Positions 34,741 to 43,987 of a stretch of 64,000 nucleotides of DNA are shown here, in pieces. The notes beneath the pieces were generated by a model. That model was not told the DNA's origin and made no database searches. It saw only the letters and a list, made by a program, of their open reading frames with translations. The position numbers and the translations under genes were made by a program. Numbering within the stretch: position 1 is the first letter of the stretch; every line of letters starts with the position of its first letter. Origin of the DNA: Verrucomicrobiota bacterium. GTDB lineage: Bacteria > Verrucomicrobiota > Verrucomicrobiia > Opitutales > Opitutaceae. The DNA is taken from assembly GCA_023457035.1 (NCBI GenBank), contig JAEWNN010000176.1, positions 3,001 to 67,000 of the forward strand, read 5' to 3'.

Positions 34741-35301
34741 ATGAGCGACCACGCCGCCTTCACGACGTTTATGCGCAGCTATCAGGACATGGTCTACACG
34801 ACCGCGATCCGCCTCCTGGGCAATCCCGCCCAGGCGGAGGATATCTCGCAGGAAGTGTTCCTGAAGGCCTACGAGCATTTCGACGATCTGCGCGATGGCG
34901 AGGGTGCCGGTGGCTGGCTCAAGACCGTCACCACCAATCTCAGCATCAACCACCTCCAACGCTACCGGAAGCGCTGGAGCTTCTTCTCCGAACTGCTCCA
35001 CCGCGACGACGACGGCGGCACCGATGAGACGCCCGTCGACTTCCCGGCGCCGGAGACTTTCTTCAACGACCTCGATGCCGCCGACCGCCGCGAGTGGGTG
35101 CAGCAGGCGCTCGCGAAACTGCCCGACAAGCAGCGCGTGCCGCTCGTGCTCTACCACTTCGAGGATCTTTCCTACGAGGAGATCGCACAACGGCTCGGCG
35201 TCTCGCTCGCCAAAGTGAAGACCGACATCCTGCGCGCCCGCCAAGCGTTGGCCCGGCACCTCACCCAGGCCACCACCGGGCACCGCGAACTCACCACCTG
35301 A
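34741..35301 (+). CDS. ECF-type RNA polymerase sigma factor
   Basis: The product is 186 residues from ATG 34741. Sigma region 2 is MRSYQDMVYTTAIRLLGNPA followed by QAEDISQEVFLKAYEHFDDL. Region 4 is ALAKLPDKQRVPLVLYHFED followed by SYEEIAQRLGVSLAKVKTDI. It directs RNA polymerase to a small regulon. GTG 34708 is an alternative start, because AGGA lies too close to ATG 34741 to be a normal ribosome-binding site. The next gene, a small membrane protein, is a candidate anti-sigma factor, but repeat copy 4 lies between them. Confidence 0.88.
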   Translation: MSDHAAFTTFMRSYQDMVYTTAIRLLGNPAQAEDISQEVFLKAYEHFDDLRDGEGAGGWLKTVTTNLSINHLQRYRKRWSFFSELLHRDDDGGTDETPVDFPAPETFFNDLDAADRREWVQQALAKLPDKQRVPLVLYHFEDLSYEEIAQRLGVSLAKVKTDILRARQALARHLTQATTGHRELTT

Positions 35302-35317
35302 ACCGCCACCAGAACCC

Positions 35318-35453
35318 ACACAAGACAACGAAGGAAACGAAGACCCCATGAACATCGAGACGACACCGCACGGCGGCATGGTCCGGACTTCCCCCGCAAC
35401 CTGTCTGGCTCGTCCTGCGTGATCTTCGTTGCCTTCGGTCGATTCCCTTTTCG
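35318..35453 (-). repeat. 180-bp element family, shortened copy 4
   Basis: The arms ACAACGAAGGAAACGAAGACC (left) and GATCTTCGTTGCCTTCGGTC (right) face each other across about 95 bases. They match the ends of copies 1-3, while the middle has diverged. It sits inside the likely sigma/anti-sigma operon. Confidence 0.65.
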
Positions 35454-35467
35454 CCCCCTTCTCCGCC

Positions 35468-35938
35468 ATGCCCACCAACGACCAGCGCCCTCCGCAATCG
35501 CTTGAAGCCTTCGTCCACCGCGCGCTGCGCGAACTGCCCGCCGAGCGCGCCCCGGCCGACCTCGAGGCCCGCGTGTTCGCCGCGCTCGAAGCGCGGCAGC
35601 ACCTCCCGTGGTGGCAGGCCGGCTGGCGCGCGTGGCCGGTGGTGCCGCGCACGGCCGTGCTCGCGCTCGCCGGTGCCGTGGTGCTCGCGGTTGCGGCAGT
35701 GTCTCTCCTCGGGGCCGAGGCGGTGCGGGCCTTCGACTACGGCGCCTGGATCGAGGCGCATGCGCCGTGGTGGCCGGCGCTCACCTCGGCGGGCGCCGCG
35801 CTCGCGGAGGCCGGCGCGGTGTGTATCCGGAAGTTTCAGCCGTGGTTGCTCGGGCTGACGGTGCTGGTGGGCGGCGCGTACGCGCTGCTGATCGCGCTCG
35901 GCTCCGGGCTCTACCGCAGCCTGCACCTCGGCCGCTGA
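35468..35938 (+). CDS. Small membrane protein, possible anti-sigma factor
   Basis: The product is 156 residues. The N-terminal 45 residues (SLEAFVHRALRELPAERAPA, DLEARVFAALEAR) are helical and cytoplasmic in look. They are followed by two membrane segments (TAVLALAGAVVLAVAAVSLL near 55-75; WLLGLTVLVGGAYALLIALG near 125-150). Lying just downstream of an ECF sigma gene on the same strand, it is placed like an anti-sigma factor, though no zinc-binding HxxxCxxC motif is present. The role is an inference from position. Confidence 0.6.
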   Translation: MPTNDQRPPQSLEAFVHRALRELPAERAPADLEARVFAALEARQHLPWWQAGWRAWPVVPRTAVLALAGAVVLAVAAVSLLGAEAVRAFDYGAWIEAHAPWWPALTSAGAALAEAGAVCIRKFQPWLLGLTVLVGGAYALLIALGSGLYRSLHLGR

Positions 35939-35963
35939 CAACCCTCTCGCTCTTCCCCCTTTC

Positions 35964-37676
35964 ATGAAAACACGTTCCAGCTTCCTCTCCCTCGCGTTCG
36001 GCGCCTGGCTCGCCATCGCGGCTGCGCTCGCGCTGCCGGCGCAAGACGTGGCGCGGGAAAACAACGACGCGGCGGCCGAGCCGGTTGCTTCGGCCGAACC
36101 GGGCACCGACGTCGGCACCACGCTCGCACCCGTGCCCGAGCCTCCGCCCGAGAAGACCCCGGCGTCCGAGGCGCCGGCGGCTCCGGCTGCGCCCGAGTGG
36201 GTGGACCGGGGCGAAGTCGTCTCCATCGGCGGTGGCGCCTTCCTGCGCGACAACGAGCGGGCGAGCAAGGTGGTGGCGATCGGCGGCAGCGTGGAGATCC
36301 GCGGCCGCGTCGACGGCGAAGTCGTCGCGATCGGCGGCCATGTGACGCTCGACGGACGCGCGGACAAGGTGGTGGCGATCTTCGGCGGCGTGACGCTCGG
36401 CCCGAAGGCGAGCGTATCCGGCGAGTTGGTCTCGGTGGGCGGGCGGGTCGAGAATCCGCACCATGTGCCCGTCGGCAACCAGGTGGCGGTGGCGCCGTTC
36501 CTGCCGCGGATCGGGCCGATGCTGCACTGGGGTGGCGATGTGGTGACGCACACGCGGGTGCTGTCGCCCGGCCTGCTCTGGCCGTGGTACATCTTCGGCG
36601 GCGGGGTGCTGCTGTCGTTGTTCCTCGCGGCGGTGTTCGGCCGGGGGGTGAACGCCTGCGTGGCCGCGCTGGAGGAACGGCCGGGATCGACGTTGACGAC
36701 GGCGATCCTGCTGTTCCCGGCGGTGCCCGTCCTCACGCTGGTCCTGATCCTGACCGGGGTGGGCGTGCTCCTGTTGCCGCTGCTGGCGATGGTGCTGGTG
36801 GGCGGGATGATCTTCGGCAAGACGGCGGTGCTCGTTTTCCTGGGACGCAGCCTGGTGCGGCCGTTCGGGGGCGAACTCATCCGGCAGGCGTGGCTGATGG
36901 TGCCGATTGGCGCCGTGGTGTTGGCGGTGCTGTACTGCGTGCCGATGCTCGGGCTGCTGGTCTGGACGCTCGCGACCTGGATCGGGCTCGGCATGGTGGT
37001 CGCCGCGATTCTGGGGAATCGACGTCGGGAGAGTGCGACGACGGCGGCGGCCAAGGCCGCCCCGGTGCCGCCGATCGCGGCGCGCCCCGGCACGGCGGGG
37101 GCGACGGCGGTCCCGGTTGCGGCCGCCGCGGTTCCGATGCCGGAGACAGAGGTCCCGCCTGCGGCCGCGGAAGCGCCCGGGGCGGCTGCCGCCGCGCCCG
37201 AGTCGGCTGGTGCGGCGGTGCCGCCGGTGCTGCCGGCGCCGGAGACCGTCGCTCCACGGTTGGTGGCCGCGGTGCCGCCGGTGTTGGTCGATGCCACGTT
37301 GCCGCGCGCGGAGTTCGGTGTGCGCCTGGCGGCGCTGTTGATCGACCTCGTGCTGGTGGCGGTGGCCACGGCCGTCACGGTGGTGTTGTCGGTGTTGCCG
37401 TTTCCGCTCGTGTTCGGCGGCTACATGTTCGCGCTGTGGCTGTGGCGCGGCACGACCGTGGGCGGCATCGTCTTCAACCTGAAGGTGGTGCGGCTCGATG
37501 GGCGGCCGATCGATGCGGCGACGGCGATGGTGCGCACACTCGTGGCGTTTCTGTCGGTGTGCGCCGCCGGGCTCGGTTTCCTCTGGTGCCTGTGGGACGA
37601 CGAGCGTCAGACCTGGCACGACAAGGTGGCCGGCACGGTGGTGGTCCGCGTGCCGAAGGCGACGCCGCTGGTGTAG
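35964..37676 (+). CDS. Membrane protein with bactofilin-like repeats and RDD domain
   Basis: The product is 570 residues. A signal peptide (LSLAFGAWLAIAAALALPAQ) is followed by a short right-handed-repeat region, VVAIGGSVEIRGRVDGEVVA then IGGHVTLDGRADKVVAIFGG, resembling polymer-forming bactofilin repeats. Three to four membrane helices come next (VLTLVLILTGVGVLLLPLLA), then an Ala/Pro-rich linker at about 350-430. The C-terminal RDD domain reads LPRAEFGVRLAALLIDLVLV through DDERQTWHDKVAGTVVV. RDD proteins have been linked to ion exchange, but here the role is unknown. It follows the putative anti-sigma gene by 25 bases and is probably co-transcribed with it. Confidence 0.78.
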   Translation: MKTRSSFLSLAFGAWLAIAAALALPAQDVARENNDAAAEPVASAEPGTDVGTTLAPVPEPPPEKTPASEAPAAPAAPEWVDRGEVVSIGGGAFLRDNERASKVVAIGGSVEIRGRVDGEVVAIGGHVTLDGRADKVVAIFGGVTLGPKASVSGELVSVGGRVENPHHVPVGNQVAVAPFLPRIGPMLHWGGDVVTHTRVLSPGLLWPWYIFGGGVLLSLFLAAVFGRGVNACVAALEERPGSTLTTAILLFPAVPVLTLVLILTGVGVLLLPLLAMVLVGGMIFGKTAVLVFLGRSLVRPFGGELIRQAWLMVPIGAVVLAVLYCVPMLGLLVWTLATWIGLGMVVAAILGNRRRESATTAAAKAAPVPPIAARPGTAGATAVPVAAAAVPMPETEVPPAAAEAPGAAAAAPESAGAAVPPVLPAPETVAPRLVAAVPPVLVDATLPRAEFGVRLAALLIDLVLVAVATAVTVVLSVLPFPLVFGGYMFALWLWRGTTVGGIVFNLKVVRLDGRPIDAATAMVRTLVAFLSVCAAGLGFLWCLWDDERQTWHDKVAGTVVVRVPKATPLV

Positions 37677-38317
37677 GTGATCGGGTGAGACCGGCGGAGG
37701 CTGCACGAGCCCGCGGGCGACAGAAGGGAACGAAGACAACGAAGGTCTGGCGGACCGGTGGCGCGCGGGTGCCGCGGGTTCTTGGGGCTCGTGCCGGATG
37801 AAGTCCGGTGGCCTGAGGGCGGTCCCGCCTCGTTCCCTCTTCGCTGCCATGCGAACTTGCCCCTCAACACGCTCTCTTCTGGCACGGTTCCCTTCGATCG
37901 CAGAACCGTGGGGGGCCACGAAGAGGCACGAAAAGCCACGAAAGCAATCCGGGTTTTCGGTGCGTTTCTGTGCCTCTCGGTGGCCACGATCGGGTTTGGT
38001 TGCGGCTCCGGCGCGCTTGTGGAAATGCGATCCGCGGACCGGATCACCACCGATTTCGCGGGTGCACACCGATCGTGATGCCCCCCGTGACGATCCGCGG
38101 ACCCGTGGCCAGTTCTGATTTCGGATTCGGGCCGCGTGCCCGGCACTCGAGGGTTGGGGAAGCCCCGTACCGCCCCCGGGTGCCGGCGTAAGCGCCGGAG
38201 GGAGAGAAGCTTTGGCGGTTGCCTGCGGGGGGTGGGCTGGCTTGTTTCCTGCTCGGTATTCCCGGTGCGCCCGACCCACTTCGGGCCCGCACAAACTACA
38301 ACCTACACGGAGAAGCT
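37677..38317. repeat. 641-bp intergenic repeat region
   Basis: No gene is supported. It has a half copy of the 180-bp element (GGCGACAGAAGGGAACGAAG, 37719-37738). A long inverted repeat of the CCACGAAGAGGCACGAAAAG family has arms at about 37915-37944 and 37955-37986. A decayed GCACACCGATCGTGATG piece is near 38064. Upstream of the TonB receptor the sequence ACGGAG at 38307-38312 serves as its ribosome-binding site. Confidence 0.65.
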
Positions 38318-41260
38318 ATGAACAAGCCCACGGTTCGTATTGCCGGGCTGAGGCGTACACTGGCGATCGGTGCGCTTTCGCCCTTGTTGATGACGGCGGC
38401 GCTGCAGGCCCAGACGGCACCGGAGCCGGAAACCCCCGCGCCGGCGAGCGCCAGCGGGACGGACGACGACTTGGTGATCCTCGACAAGTTCGAGGTCGTC
38501 GGTTCGCGTATCAAACGTCTTGATAACGAGTCGGTGAGCCCGGTTGTCCAGATCCGTCCGGCGACCATGCAGGCCACGGGCTATGTCTCGATCGCCGACG
38601 CGCTGCGGTCGTTGCCCTATAACGGAGGGCAAGCACTGACCTCGGCCGACGCGGGCACCAGCTTCACGCCGGGCATCAGCACGATCAACCTTCGCGGTCT
38701 GGGCAACAACAACACCCTAGTGTTGATCAACGGTCGCCGGTCGGCTCCTTATTCGGTGCCGGGCTACGACGGGTTCCAGACGATGTTCGACCTGAACAGT
38801 ATTCCCGAGGCGGCGCTGGACGGAGTCGAGATTCTCAAGGATGGTGCTTCGGCGCTCTATGGCTCCGATGCTGTCGCGGGTGTGGTGAACTTCCGGTTCC
38901 GCCGCGACTTCGAAGGGACCATCGCCAAGGCCGAAGTGGGCAACTACTTCGACACCGGCGGGATGTTGCTCAAGGCGTCGGTGCTGTCCGGTGCCGTTGT
39001 GGGCAAGACCAGCATTGTGAGCTCGATCGACTGGTCGCGGCAGGATCCGGTGTTTGCGCGGGACTTGAAGATCTCCCGTGAAGCCGACAAGTCCGAGGCC
39101 GCCATCGCGGCCAAACCCTACTACCGCGGCTCCGGATGGGAGGATGTGACAGTCCCCGGGTACACTTTTGCGAACGAAGCGGAGTACGTGGCGTTGGGCA
39201 GTTCTTGGTACGGATTGTCGAACGACCCGGTGGCCGACGGCATCTTCGACGGGCGGTCCTCGCGTGGTTATCCGGGCTATGTGTCTTTTGTCACGGATGA
39301 TGGAGCGGAGCGATTCACCTATCGCACGCCGACGAGCAGTCCGCGGACCACGGAGCCGGTTTCGGGAAGCAATCGCTACAACTTCCAGGAAGACGCCGGC
39401 CTGTTCTCGCAGGAGGAGCGCTATTCGTTCTTCACCTCCATCCGCCACGACTTCTCGGACGCGCTGTACGGCTTCGCGGATCTCTCCTTCTCTCGCTCGG
39501 AGTCCAACTCGCAGTCCGCGCCAACGCCGGTCGACATCGAGTCGGAACAGGGGCTCACCACGGGCTCATACATGTATCTGCCGTGGAGCAATCCCTATAA
39601 TCCGTTCTCGCCCGACACGAACAACACCAACCCCGACGGCTTGACCAACGGGCGGCGGCGCCTCGTGGAGCTCGGCAATCGAGTCAGCGAAGTCACCTCA
39701 GACACGCCGCGAGCCGTGCTGGGACTGGGCGGCAAGATCACCGGCTGGGAGGGGTGGACGTGGGAGTCCGCCGGCATGTATGCCAAGAACCGGGTGAAGA
39801 CGAACGCGCTCAATGCCGTGACCGATTTCGGGATGCAGCAGGCGCTCCTCGGTCTGACGGAGGGGAGCGACGGCAAGTTGACCTACAACCCGAGCACGCC
39901 GGCCAGCGAGCGCGTGTATTTCAATTGGTTTGGCGAGAACGATCCGGCGATCGCCGAGTTTCTTTCCACGACGAATCGCACCGGCGCATCGTTGCGCTAC
40001 CTCAGCGCCGATATCAGCGCCAGCGGTCCGCTCTACAATCTGCCGGGCGGTCCGCTCGGCCTGGCGGTGGGCGCCGAGTTCCGGAAGGAGAAGTTCGCCA
40101 ACGAACGGAGCGAACTCAACGCCACCGCCAACATTGTTGGCGGCGATGAAGGCACGAGCAGTCGTGGCCAGCGCGATGTCACTTCGGTTTTTGGCGAGCT
40201 GAGTGTCCCGGTGGTGAAGGGCGTGGAGTTTCAGGTCGCCGGCCGCTTCGAGAAATACAGCGACAAGGACTTCCCGCGCAGCGTGCGCCCGAAGATCGGA
40301 TTCAAGGTTCGCCCGAACGACTGGCTCCTGCTTCGCGGCTCGTACAGCAAGTCGTTCAAGGCGCCCGACCTCGCGTATCTCTACACCTCCAGCACCACGA
40401 CCTTCACTTCCTTCCCGATCTGGGACTCGGAGACCGAAGGATGGGTCGATGGGTTGAAGGTGGTCACGGTCGGCAATCCGGTGCTCAAGCCGGAGTTGAC
40501 CGACTCATGGTACGCCGGACTCGTGATCGAGCCGAAAGGGGTGCTGAAGGGGCTCGAGTTCGATCTCGATTTCTTCCGCTACGAACGATCGAACCTGCTC
40601 GATCAGTATAGCAACTATTTTGGATACAGCCAGTTCTTGACCAAGGCGGCGAGCGGGGATGTTCGCTTCGCCAACAAGGTGATCCGCGACCCGGACACCA
40701 ATGAGGTGGTCTATGTACGGGATGACTACACCAACATCTACAACGGCCTCACCCAGGGCGTTGATGCTGCGGTCCGGTACCACTGGGAGACCGGCCGCTT
40801 CGGCGATGTCATCCTCGGGGCTTCGGTCACCTACAACGACAAGAACGAGTTGGATGGCGAAAACTACGTCGGCACCCGGGTCAATGCGCGGTGGAATGGC
40901 ACGGCATCGATCGCGTGGCTGTTTCGCGATTGGGAGGTGAACTCCTATGCCGTCTATCGTGGGCGCCGCACCGGTTCCTATGATCTCGGGAGCATCTTCG
41001 GTCCGGCCGACTATCCCGACCCCGCCGACTATGAGGAGCAGTCCGACAATCTGTACGTCTCCTATCGGATCAAGCCGCAGGTCACGCTCAACGCTTCGGT
41101 GACCTACAAGGGCTTCAAGAAACTGAAGGTTACGGTTGGCGTGAACAACCTCCTCAACGACGAGCCTCCGTCGGATCCGCAGGAAACCTCCGGCTTCACC
41201 CCCGGGGTGAGCGACCCTGCCCCGGCCTTCTGGTACGTCGCCTTGGAGCGCGAGTTCTAG
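38318..41260 (+). CDS. TonB-dependent outer-membrane receptor 2
   Basis: The product is 980 residues. The signal peptide (RRTLAIGALSPLLMTAALQA) is followed by a TonB-box-like acidic stretch, then the plug: ILDKFEVVGSRIKRLDNESV, YVSIADALRSLPYNGG, INLRGLGNNNTLVLINGRRS and VEILKDGASALYGSDAVAGV. The barrel has ATVGVNNLL-like terminal strands (KVTVGVNNLLNDEPPSDPQ) and ends with Phe. Its plug is closer to the classic RGLG-NNTLVLING siderophore/sugar receptors than receptor 1. GGAG at 38309-38312 lies five bases before ATG 38318. It is a single gene closed by a strong terminator; its ligand is unknown. Confidence 0.93.
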   Translation: MNKPTVRIAGLRRTLAIGALSPLLMTAALQAQTAPEPETPAPASASGTDDDLVILDKFEVVGSRIKRLDNESVSPVVQIRPATMQATGYVSIADALRSLPYNGGQALTSADAGTSFTPGISTINLRGLGNNNTLVLINGRRSAPYSVPGYDGFQTMFDLNSIPEAALDGVEILKDGASALYGSDAVAGVVNFRFRRDFEGTIAKAEVGNYFDTGGMLLKASVLSGAVVGKTSIVSSIDWSRQDPVFARDLKISREADKSEAAIAAKPYYRGSGWEDVTVPGYTFANEAEYVALGSSWYGLSNDPVADGIFDGRSSRGYPGYVSFVTDDGAERFTYRTPTSSPRTTEPVSGSNRYNFQEDAGLFSQEERYSFFTSIRHDFSDALYGFADLSFSRSESNSQSAPTPVDIESEQGLTTGSYMYLPWSNPYNPFSPDTNNTNPDGLTNGRRRLVELGNRVSEVTSDTPRAVLGLGGKITGWEGWTWESAGMYAKNRVKTNALNAVTDFGMQQALLGLTEGSDGKLTYNPSTPASERVYFNWFGENDPAIAEFLSTTNRTGASLRYLSADISASGPLYNLPGGPLGLAVGAEFRKEKFANERSELNATANIVGGDEGTSSRGQRDVTSVFGELSVPVVKGVEFQVAGRFEKYSDKDFPRSVRPKIGFKVRPNDWLLLRGSYSKSFKAPDLAYLYTSSTTTFTSFPIWDSETEGWVDGLKVVTVGNPVLKPELTDSWYAGLVIEPKGVLKGLEFDLDFFRYERSNLLDQYSNYFGYSQFLTKAASGDVRFANKVIRDPDTNEVVYVRDDYTNIYNGLTQGVDAAVRYHWETGRFGDVILGASVTYNDKNELDGENYVGTRVNARWNGTASIAWLFRDWEVNSYAVYRGRRTGSYDLGSIFGPADYPDPADYEEQSDNLYVSYRIKPQVTLNASVTYKGFKKLKVTVGVNNLLNDEPPSDPQETSGFTPGVSDPAPAFWYVALEREF

Positions 41261-41278
41261 CACCGTCCTCTCCCTTCG

Positions 41279-41310
41279 GCCGCACCCCGCTCGCGGGGTG
41301 CGGCTTTTCT
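41279..41310 (+). terminator. Rho-independent terminator of TonB receptor 2
   Basis: GCCGCACCCC (41279-41288) pairs with GGGGTGCGGC (41295-41304), and TTTTCT follows. A second hairpin at 41330-41351 (GGCCCGGTC-GAGA-GACCGGGCC) lies between the convergent transcripts. It could end the mla operon from the other side. Confidence 0.9.
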
Positions 41311-41388
41311 GTGTCGTGAGCCAATAAACAGGCCCGGTCGAGAGACCGGGCCTTGCTGTTGGTGGAGGAGTATCCAGCGGCGCGCGCC

Positions 41389-41412
41389 CACGGGTCAGGC
41401 GACCCGTGCCAC
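41389..41412. repeat. CACGGGTC hairpin
   Basis: CACGGGTC-AGGC-GACCCGTG is followed by CCAC. The same stem with loop TGGA occurs at 28528-28551 and 47877-47896, so the stem is conserved and the loop varies. Confidence 0.7.
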
Positions 41413-41424
41413 GGGAGGACCGGT

Positions 41425-42417
41425 TCAGAACAACGCGCCGGCGGCGACGCCTACGGCGCTGATCGGGCCCTGGTCGCTCATGCCGTCGAGCGCCCGGTCG
41501 GCCTTGCGGACGACGCCCTGCACGTCCTTGTAGAGCTGATCGTCGACGAGGAGCTTGCCGAGCGTGCCCTCGCCGCTGCTGAGCTTGGCGGAGAGCGTGC
41601 GGAAGTTGGCGATGGTGAGCTTGAGGTTCTCGGCGGTGGCCGGGTCGTAGAGCAGTGTACCCACGGCGCCCTGACCGGATTTCACGTGGTCGATGACGCC
41701 GCGGGTGTCCGCGACGAAGATCTTGGCCTCGCCGGCGGCGGCGCGGATCTCGGCGATGGCGGCGAGCAGTTCGTCGTGCGCGGTGGGCTCGTTGATGAGC
41801 TTGCCGATCGTGCCCCGACCGGAGCGGATCTCGGTGGTGATGGCGTCGAGGTTGTCGATCGTGCGCTTGAGCCCGTCGCTGTTGTCGCTGACGAGCTTGT
41901 CGAGCTTCTGGAAGAGGCCGCCCTGGCCGTTGGCGCCAGCGGTCATGCCGTTGATGCCGGAGAGGGCGCCCTTGATGTCGCCGGCGACGCTGCCGAGGTC
42001 GGCGAGGATGGTGTTGATGTCGGCGCTCTCCTTGGTGGGGAGCTGGCCGCCGGGGGCGACGGTGCCGGCGTTCGGGGTGCCGAAATCGAGCGAGACGTAG
42101 CCGCCGCCGAGCAGGCCGGCCATGGCGATGGTGGCGGTGGCGTCCTTGGCCACGCGGGTGCCGTTGTTGAGGAGCAGCACGGCCTCGGCGTGGCCATCGG
42201 CCAGACGGGTCTCCTGGACGGAGCCGATGCGCACCCCGGCCTGGCGCACGTCGTCGCCGGGCTTGAGTTCCTTGAGGGTGTGGAACTGGGCGACCACCGT
42301 GTAGCCCTGCTGGCGGGAGAACGAGCCGCCGTTGAGGGCCTCGTAGGTGATCCAGAGCAGCGCGCAGCCGAGCAGGAAGAAGAGGCCGACGCGGGCGGAC
42401 ATTTGGGCGTTGTTCAT
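41425..42417 (-). CDS. mlaD: MlaD-family (MCE) lipid-transport protein
   Basis: The product is 330 residues. One N-terminal membrane helix (RVGLFFLLGCALLWITYEAL) anchors a periplasmic MCE domain (YTVVAQFHTLKELKPGDDVR, then QAGVRIGSVQETRL). A long helical C-terminal region with repeated GTLGKLL/GTIGKLI turns follows. MlaD hexamers pass phospholipids between the inner-membrane MlaFE complex and the outer membrane. The start overlaps the stop of mlaF by 4 bases, so it is the last gene of a coupled operon. Confidence 0.9.
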   Translation of the reverse strand: MNNAQMSARVGLFFLLGCALLWITYEALNGGSFSRQQGYTVVAQFHTLKELKPGDDVRQAGVRIGSVQETRLADGHAEAVLLLNNGTRVAKDATATIAMAGLLGGGYVSLDFGTPNAGTVAPGGQLPTKESADINTILADLGSVAGDIKGALSGINGMTAGANGQGGLFQKLDKLVSDNSDGLKRTIDNLDAITTEIRSGRGTIGKLINEPTAHDELLAAIAEIRAAAGEAKIFVADTRGVIDHVKSGQGAVGTLLYDPATAENLKLTIANFRTLSAKLSSGEGTLGKLLVDDQLYKDVQGVVRKADRALDGMSDQGPISAVGVAAGALF

Positions 42418-43220
42418 GAGGAGGTCTCCAAGTGCTTGAAGCGTGGATTCTGCGGATCGATTTTCGGATTGAGAAAGTCCTGCACGGCGGGCTCGGGCAG
42501 GGCGCGCAGCTCGGCGGGCGTGGTCACGGCGACCAACCGGCCCTTCATCAGGATCGCGACGCGGTCGGCGATGGTGAGCGCCAAGTCGCGGTCGTGGGTG
42601 ACGACGACGGTCGTCACCGAGATGTGCTGGCGGAGGGTGGCGATGATCTCGGAGATCGTGGCCGCCATGACCGGGTCGAGCTCCGAGGTGGGCTCGTCGA
42701 AGAGGATGAGCTGGGGCTCCATGACGAGGGCGCGGGCGACGGCGACGCGCTTCTTCATGCCGCCGGAGAGTTCGGAGGGGAACTTGTGCAGGGCACCCTC
42801 GAGCGAGAGCACCTTGAGGGCGCGCATGACGCGGTCGCGAATCTCGGGCTTCGGGCAGAGCCGGTGTTCGAGCGGGTAGAGCGCGAGGTTGTCGTAGACG
42901 GTCAGCGAGTTGAAGAGCGCGCCGGCCTGGAAGACGAGGGCGAGGGCGTAACGGTCGCGGGTGTCGGGGTCGGCGGGGTCGTGGCCGTCGACGCGCACCG
43001 TGCCGGCGGTGGGCAGATCGAGGCCGGCGATCTGGCGCAGGAGCACGCTCTTGCCGGAGCCGCTCGGGCCCATGATGGCGAAGATCTCGCCGGGGTTGAC
43101 CGCGAGGTTGATGTCGGTGAGGACGGGCTGGATGCCGAAGTGCTTGGCGAGGCCCTTGACCGCGACAGCCACCGGCTGGCGGTCGGAGCTGCGGGCGACG
43201 TGATGGGTGGTGGTTTTCAT
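42414..43220 (-). CDS. mlaF: Mla ABC transporter ATP-binding protein
   Basis: The product is 268 residues. All ABC ATPase motifs are present: Walker A GPSGSGKS, Q-loop LALVFQAGALFNSLTVYDNL, signature LSGGMKKRVAVARAL, Walker B LILFDEPTSELDP, and the switch His in VVVTHDRDL. It powers phospholipid movement with MlaE and MlaD. ATG 43220 is chosen because the frame further upstream runs over mlaE in another frame. It lies 11 bases after the mlaE stop and overlaps mlaD by 4 bases. Confidence 0.93.
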   Translation of the reverse strand: MKTTTHHVARSSDRQPVAVAVKGLAKHFGIQPVLTDINLAVNPGEIFAIMGPSGSGKSVLLRQIAGLDLPTAGTVRVDGHDPADPDTRDRYALALVFQAGALFNSLTVYDNLALYPLEHRLCPKPEIRDRVMRALKVLSLEGALHKFPSELSGGMKKRVAVARALVMEPQLILFDEPTSELDPVMAATISEIIATLRQHISVTTVVVTHDRDLALTIADRVAILMKGRLVAVTTPAELRALPEPAVQDFLNPKIDPQNPRFKHLETSS

Positions 43221-43231
43221 CGGCGCGGGGC

Positions 43232-43987
43232 TCAGGCGAGAAGCTTGGTGACGAAGAAATCGAGCACCAGGATGAGGATGAGCGAGATGACGACGGCGCG
43301 GGTGACCGAGGCGCCGATCTCGCGCGGGCCGCCGCGGGTGCGCAGGCCGGTGTTGCAGGCGGTGAGGACCACCACGAAGCCGAAGATCTCGGATTTGATC
43401 AGGCCGTGGGTGAAGTCGGTGGTGCTGAGGTACTGGCGCAGGCTGCGGAAATAGATCTCGGGCGAGACATCGATGATCTGCACGTAGTGGCAGACGACCG
43501 CGCCGCCGATCCAGCCGATGACGATGCCGACGGTCACCAGGAACGGCATGAAGAGCAGCACCGCGAGCAGGCGGGGCAGCACGAGGAAACGCTCGGGCGG
43601 GATGTTCATCGTCACGAGGGCGTCGACCTCCTGGTAGACCTTCATCGAGGCGAGTTCGGCGGTGGTGGCGGAGCCGACGCGGCCGGCGAGGATGATCGCC
43701 ACCATCACGGGCCCGAGTTCGCGGGTCATCGATTCGCCCACGAGGGTGCCGATCATCTCCTGCATGCTGATGTCGGCCATGGTGATGCCGGCCTGGAGGG
43801 CGAGCACGGCGCCGATGAAGAAGCTGAGGATGCCGACGATGGGCAGCGAGGTGTAGCTGCCGAGGTAGGCCTGCTCGACGACGCGCTTGATGATACGCGG
43901 GGCGGTTGGCAGGGAGGCGAAGGCACGCCAAGCGAGGATGATCGCGCTGCCGATGCCGTCGCAGGTTTCAGTGACGATGCTTTTCAT
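43232..43987 (-). CDS. mlaE: MlaE-family ABC permease
   Basis: The product is 251 residues. The family signature YTSLPIVGILSFFIGAVLAL, LVGESMTRELGPVMVAIILA and GRVGSATTAELASMKVYQEV is plain, with five or so membrane segments. It is the inner-membrane channel of the phospholipid transporter that keeps outer-membrane lipid asymmetry. ATG 43987 overlaps the stop of the upstream WPF-repeat gene by 4 bases, so the four genes 45435-41425 form one operon. Confidence 0.93.
   Translation of the reverse strand: MKSIVTETCDGIGSAIILAWRAFASLPTAPRIIKRVVEQAYLGSYTSLPIVGILSFFIGAVLALQAGITMADISMQEMIGTLVGESMTRELGPVMVAIILAGRVGSATTAELASMKVYQEVDALVTMNIPPERFLVLPRLLAVLLFMPFLVTVGIVIGWIGGAVVCHYVQIIDVSPEIYFRSLRQYLSTTDFTHGLIKSEIFGFVVVLTACNTGLRTRGGPREIGASVTRAVVISLILILVLDFFVTKLLA

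Noticed and set aside
35291..38294. Long minus-strand frames (695 and 837 codons) opposite the RDD-domain gene
   Set aside because: They are low-complexity antisense shadows; the plus-strand frame has a signal peptide, membrane helices and an RDD domain.
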